Assembly (NCBI GenBank): GCA_903970575.1
Contig: CAJCJC010000184.1
Span: 1-5,603, forward strand
Direction of reading: 5' to 3'
DNA: 5,603 bases
Origin: Alphaproteobacteria bacterium
Lineage (GTDB): Bacteria > Pseudomonadota > Alphaproteobacteria > BOG-932 > Roseiterribacteraceae
Below are positions 5,487-5,603 of this stretch, in pieces. The position numbers and the translations under genes are program-made. The notes under the pieces are model-generated. The model searched no databases. It saw only the letters and a program-made list of their open reading frames with translations, and had not been told where the DNA came from. Each line of letters begins with the position of its first letter. The stretch's first letter is position 1.

Positions 5487-5603
5487 CAACTGATATTTTG
5501 TCGCCCGATTCGACGTGGCTGCCGGATTCGCCTTGGGATGTGGCGATGCTCGCGGCGGCGGTCTTCGCGGTCGATCCCGCGGGCCTCGGCGGCGCATCGG
5601 TGA
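5474..5603 (+). CDS. bchD: BchD, magnesium chelatase subunit D (partial; C-terminus beyond right edge)
   Basis: The AAA+-like/integrin-I-domain partner of BchI that bridges the ATPase ring and BchH. Only about 43 of the usual roughly 550-600 residues are present. The fragment PWDVAMLAAAVFAVDPAGL (about residues 19-37) is the typical BchD N-terminus, and position directly after bchI supports it. Two starts are possible: ATG 5474, overlapping bchI by 13 nt, or GTG 5483, which makes a GTGA overlap with the bchI stop. Neither has a strong ribosome site; GAAGAG precedes the ATG. Either way translation is coupled to bchI. No domains beyond the N-terminus can be judged. Confidence 0.9.
   Translation, partial: MGGVTTDILSPDSTWLPDSPWDVAMLAAAVFAVDPAGLGGASV

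Overview
The window is a piece of a bacterial photosynthesis gene cluster from a purple, bacteriochlorophyll-a-type phototroph. It encodes late carotenoid enzymes (CrtF, CrtE, CrtD, CrtC) next to the AAA+ and adjoining subunits of magnesium chelatase (BchI, start of BchD). The G+C-rich composition, the crtE/crtF pairing, the divergent crtD/crtC unit and a perfect TGT-N12-ACA operator of the PpsR/CrtJ kind all suit an alphaproteobacterium. A betaproteobacterial or other purple lineage cannot be excluded from the sequence alone, and I do not name a genus.

Layout: (1) 1-1592, minus strand: crtE followed by crtF, 2 nt apart; crtF runs off the left edge. (2) 1593-1714: a 122-bp divergent control region with a perfect 20-bp palindrome overlapping a TTGACA -35 box, plus two further short palindromes. 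(3) 1715-4134, plus strand: crtD, then crtC in a different frame. The conserved part of crtC begins inside the crtD open frame, and no ATG, GTG or TTG lies where crtC should start. (4) 4135-4451: a spacer with a probable 40-residue single-pass membrane protein on the minus strand and the leader of bchI. (5) 4452-5603, plus strand: bchI and the overlapping start of bchD, which runs off the right edge.

How the genes work together: CrtE makes geranylgeranyl diphosphate, which feeds both carotenoids and the bacteriochlorophyll tail. CrtC hydrates the psi end groups of neurosporene- or lycopene-type carotenoids, CrtD introduces the 3,4 double bond, and CrtF methylates the tertiary hydroxyl. Together these lead to spheroidene- or spirilloxanthin-type pigments. 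BchI and BchD, with BchH (not in the window), insert magnesium into protoporphyrin IX as the first committed step to bacteriochlorophyll. The shared operator suggests that both carotenoid units are repressed by oxygen and/or light through a PpsR/CrtJ-type regulator.

This is mostly a well-known system. The most unusual points are the missing canonical crtC start inside crtD, the palindrome-dense crtE-crtD promoter, a possible second start in crtF, and the unrecognised small membrane protein between crtC and bchI.
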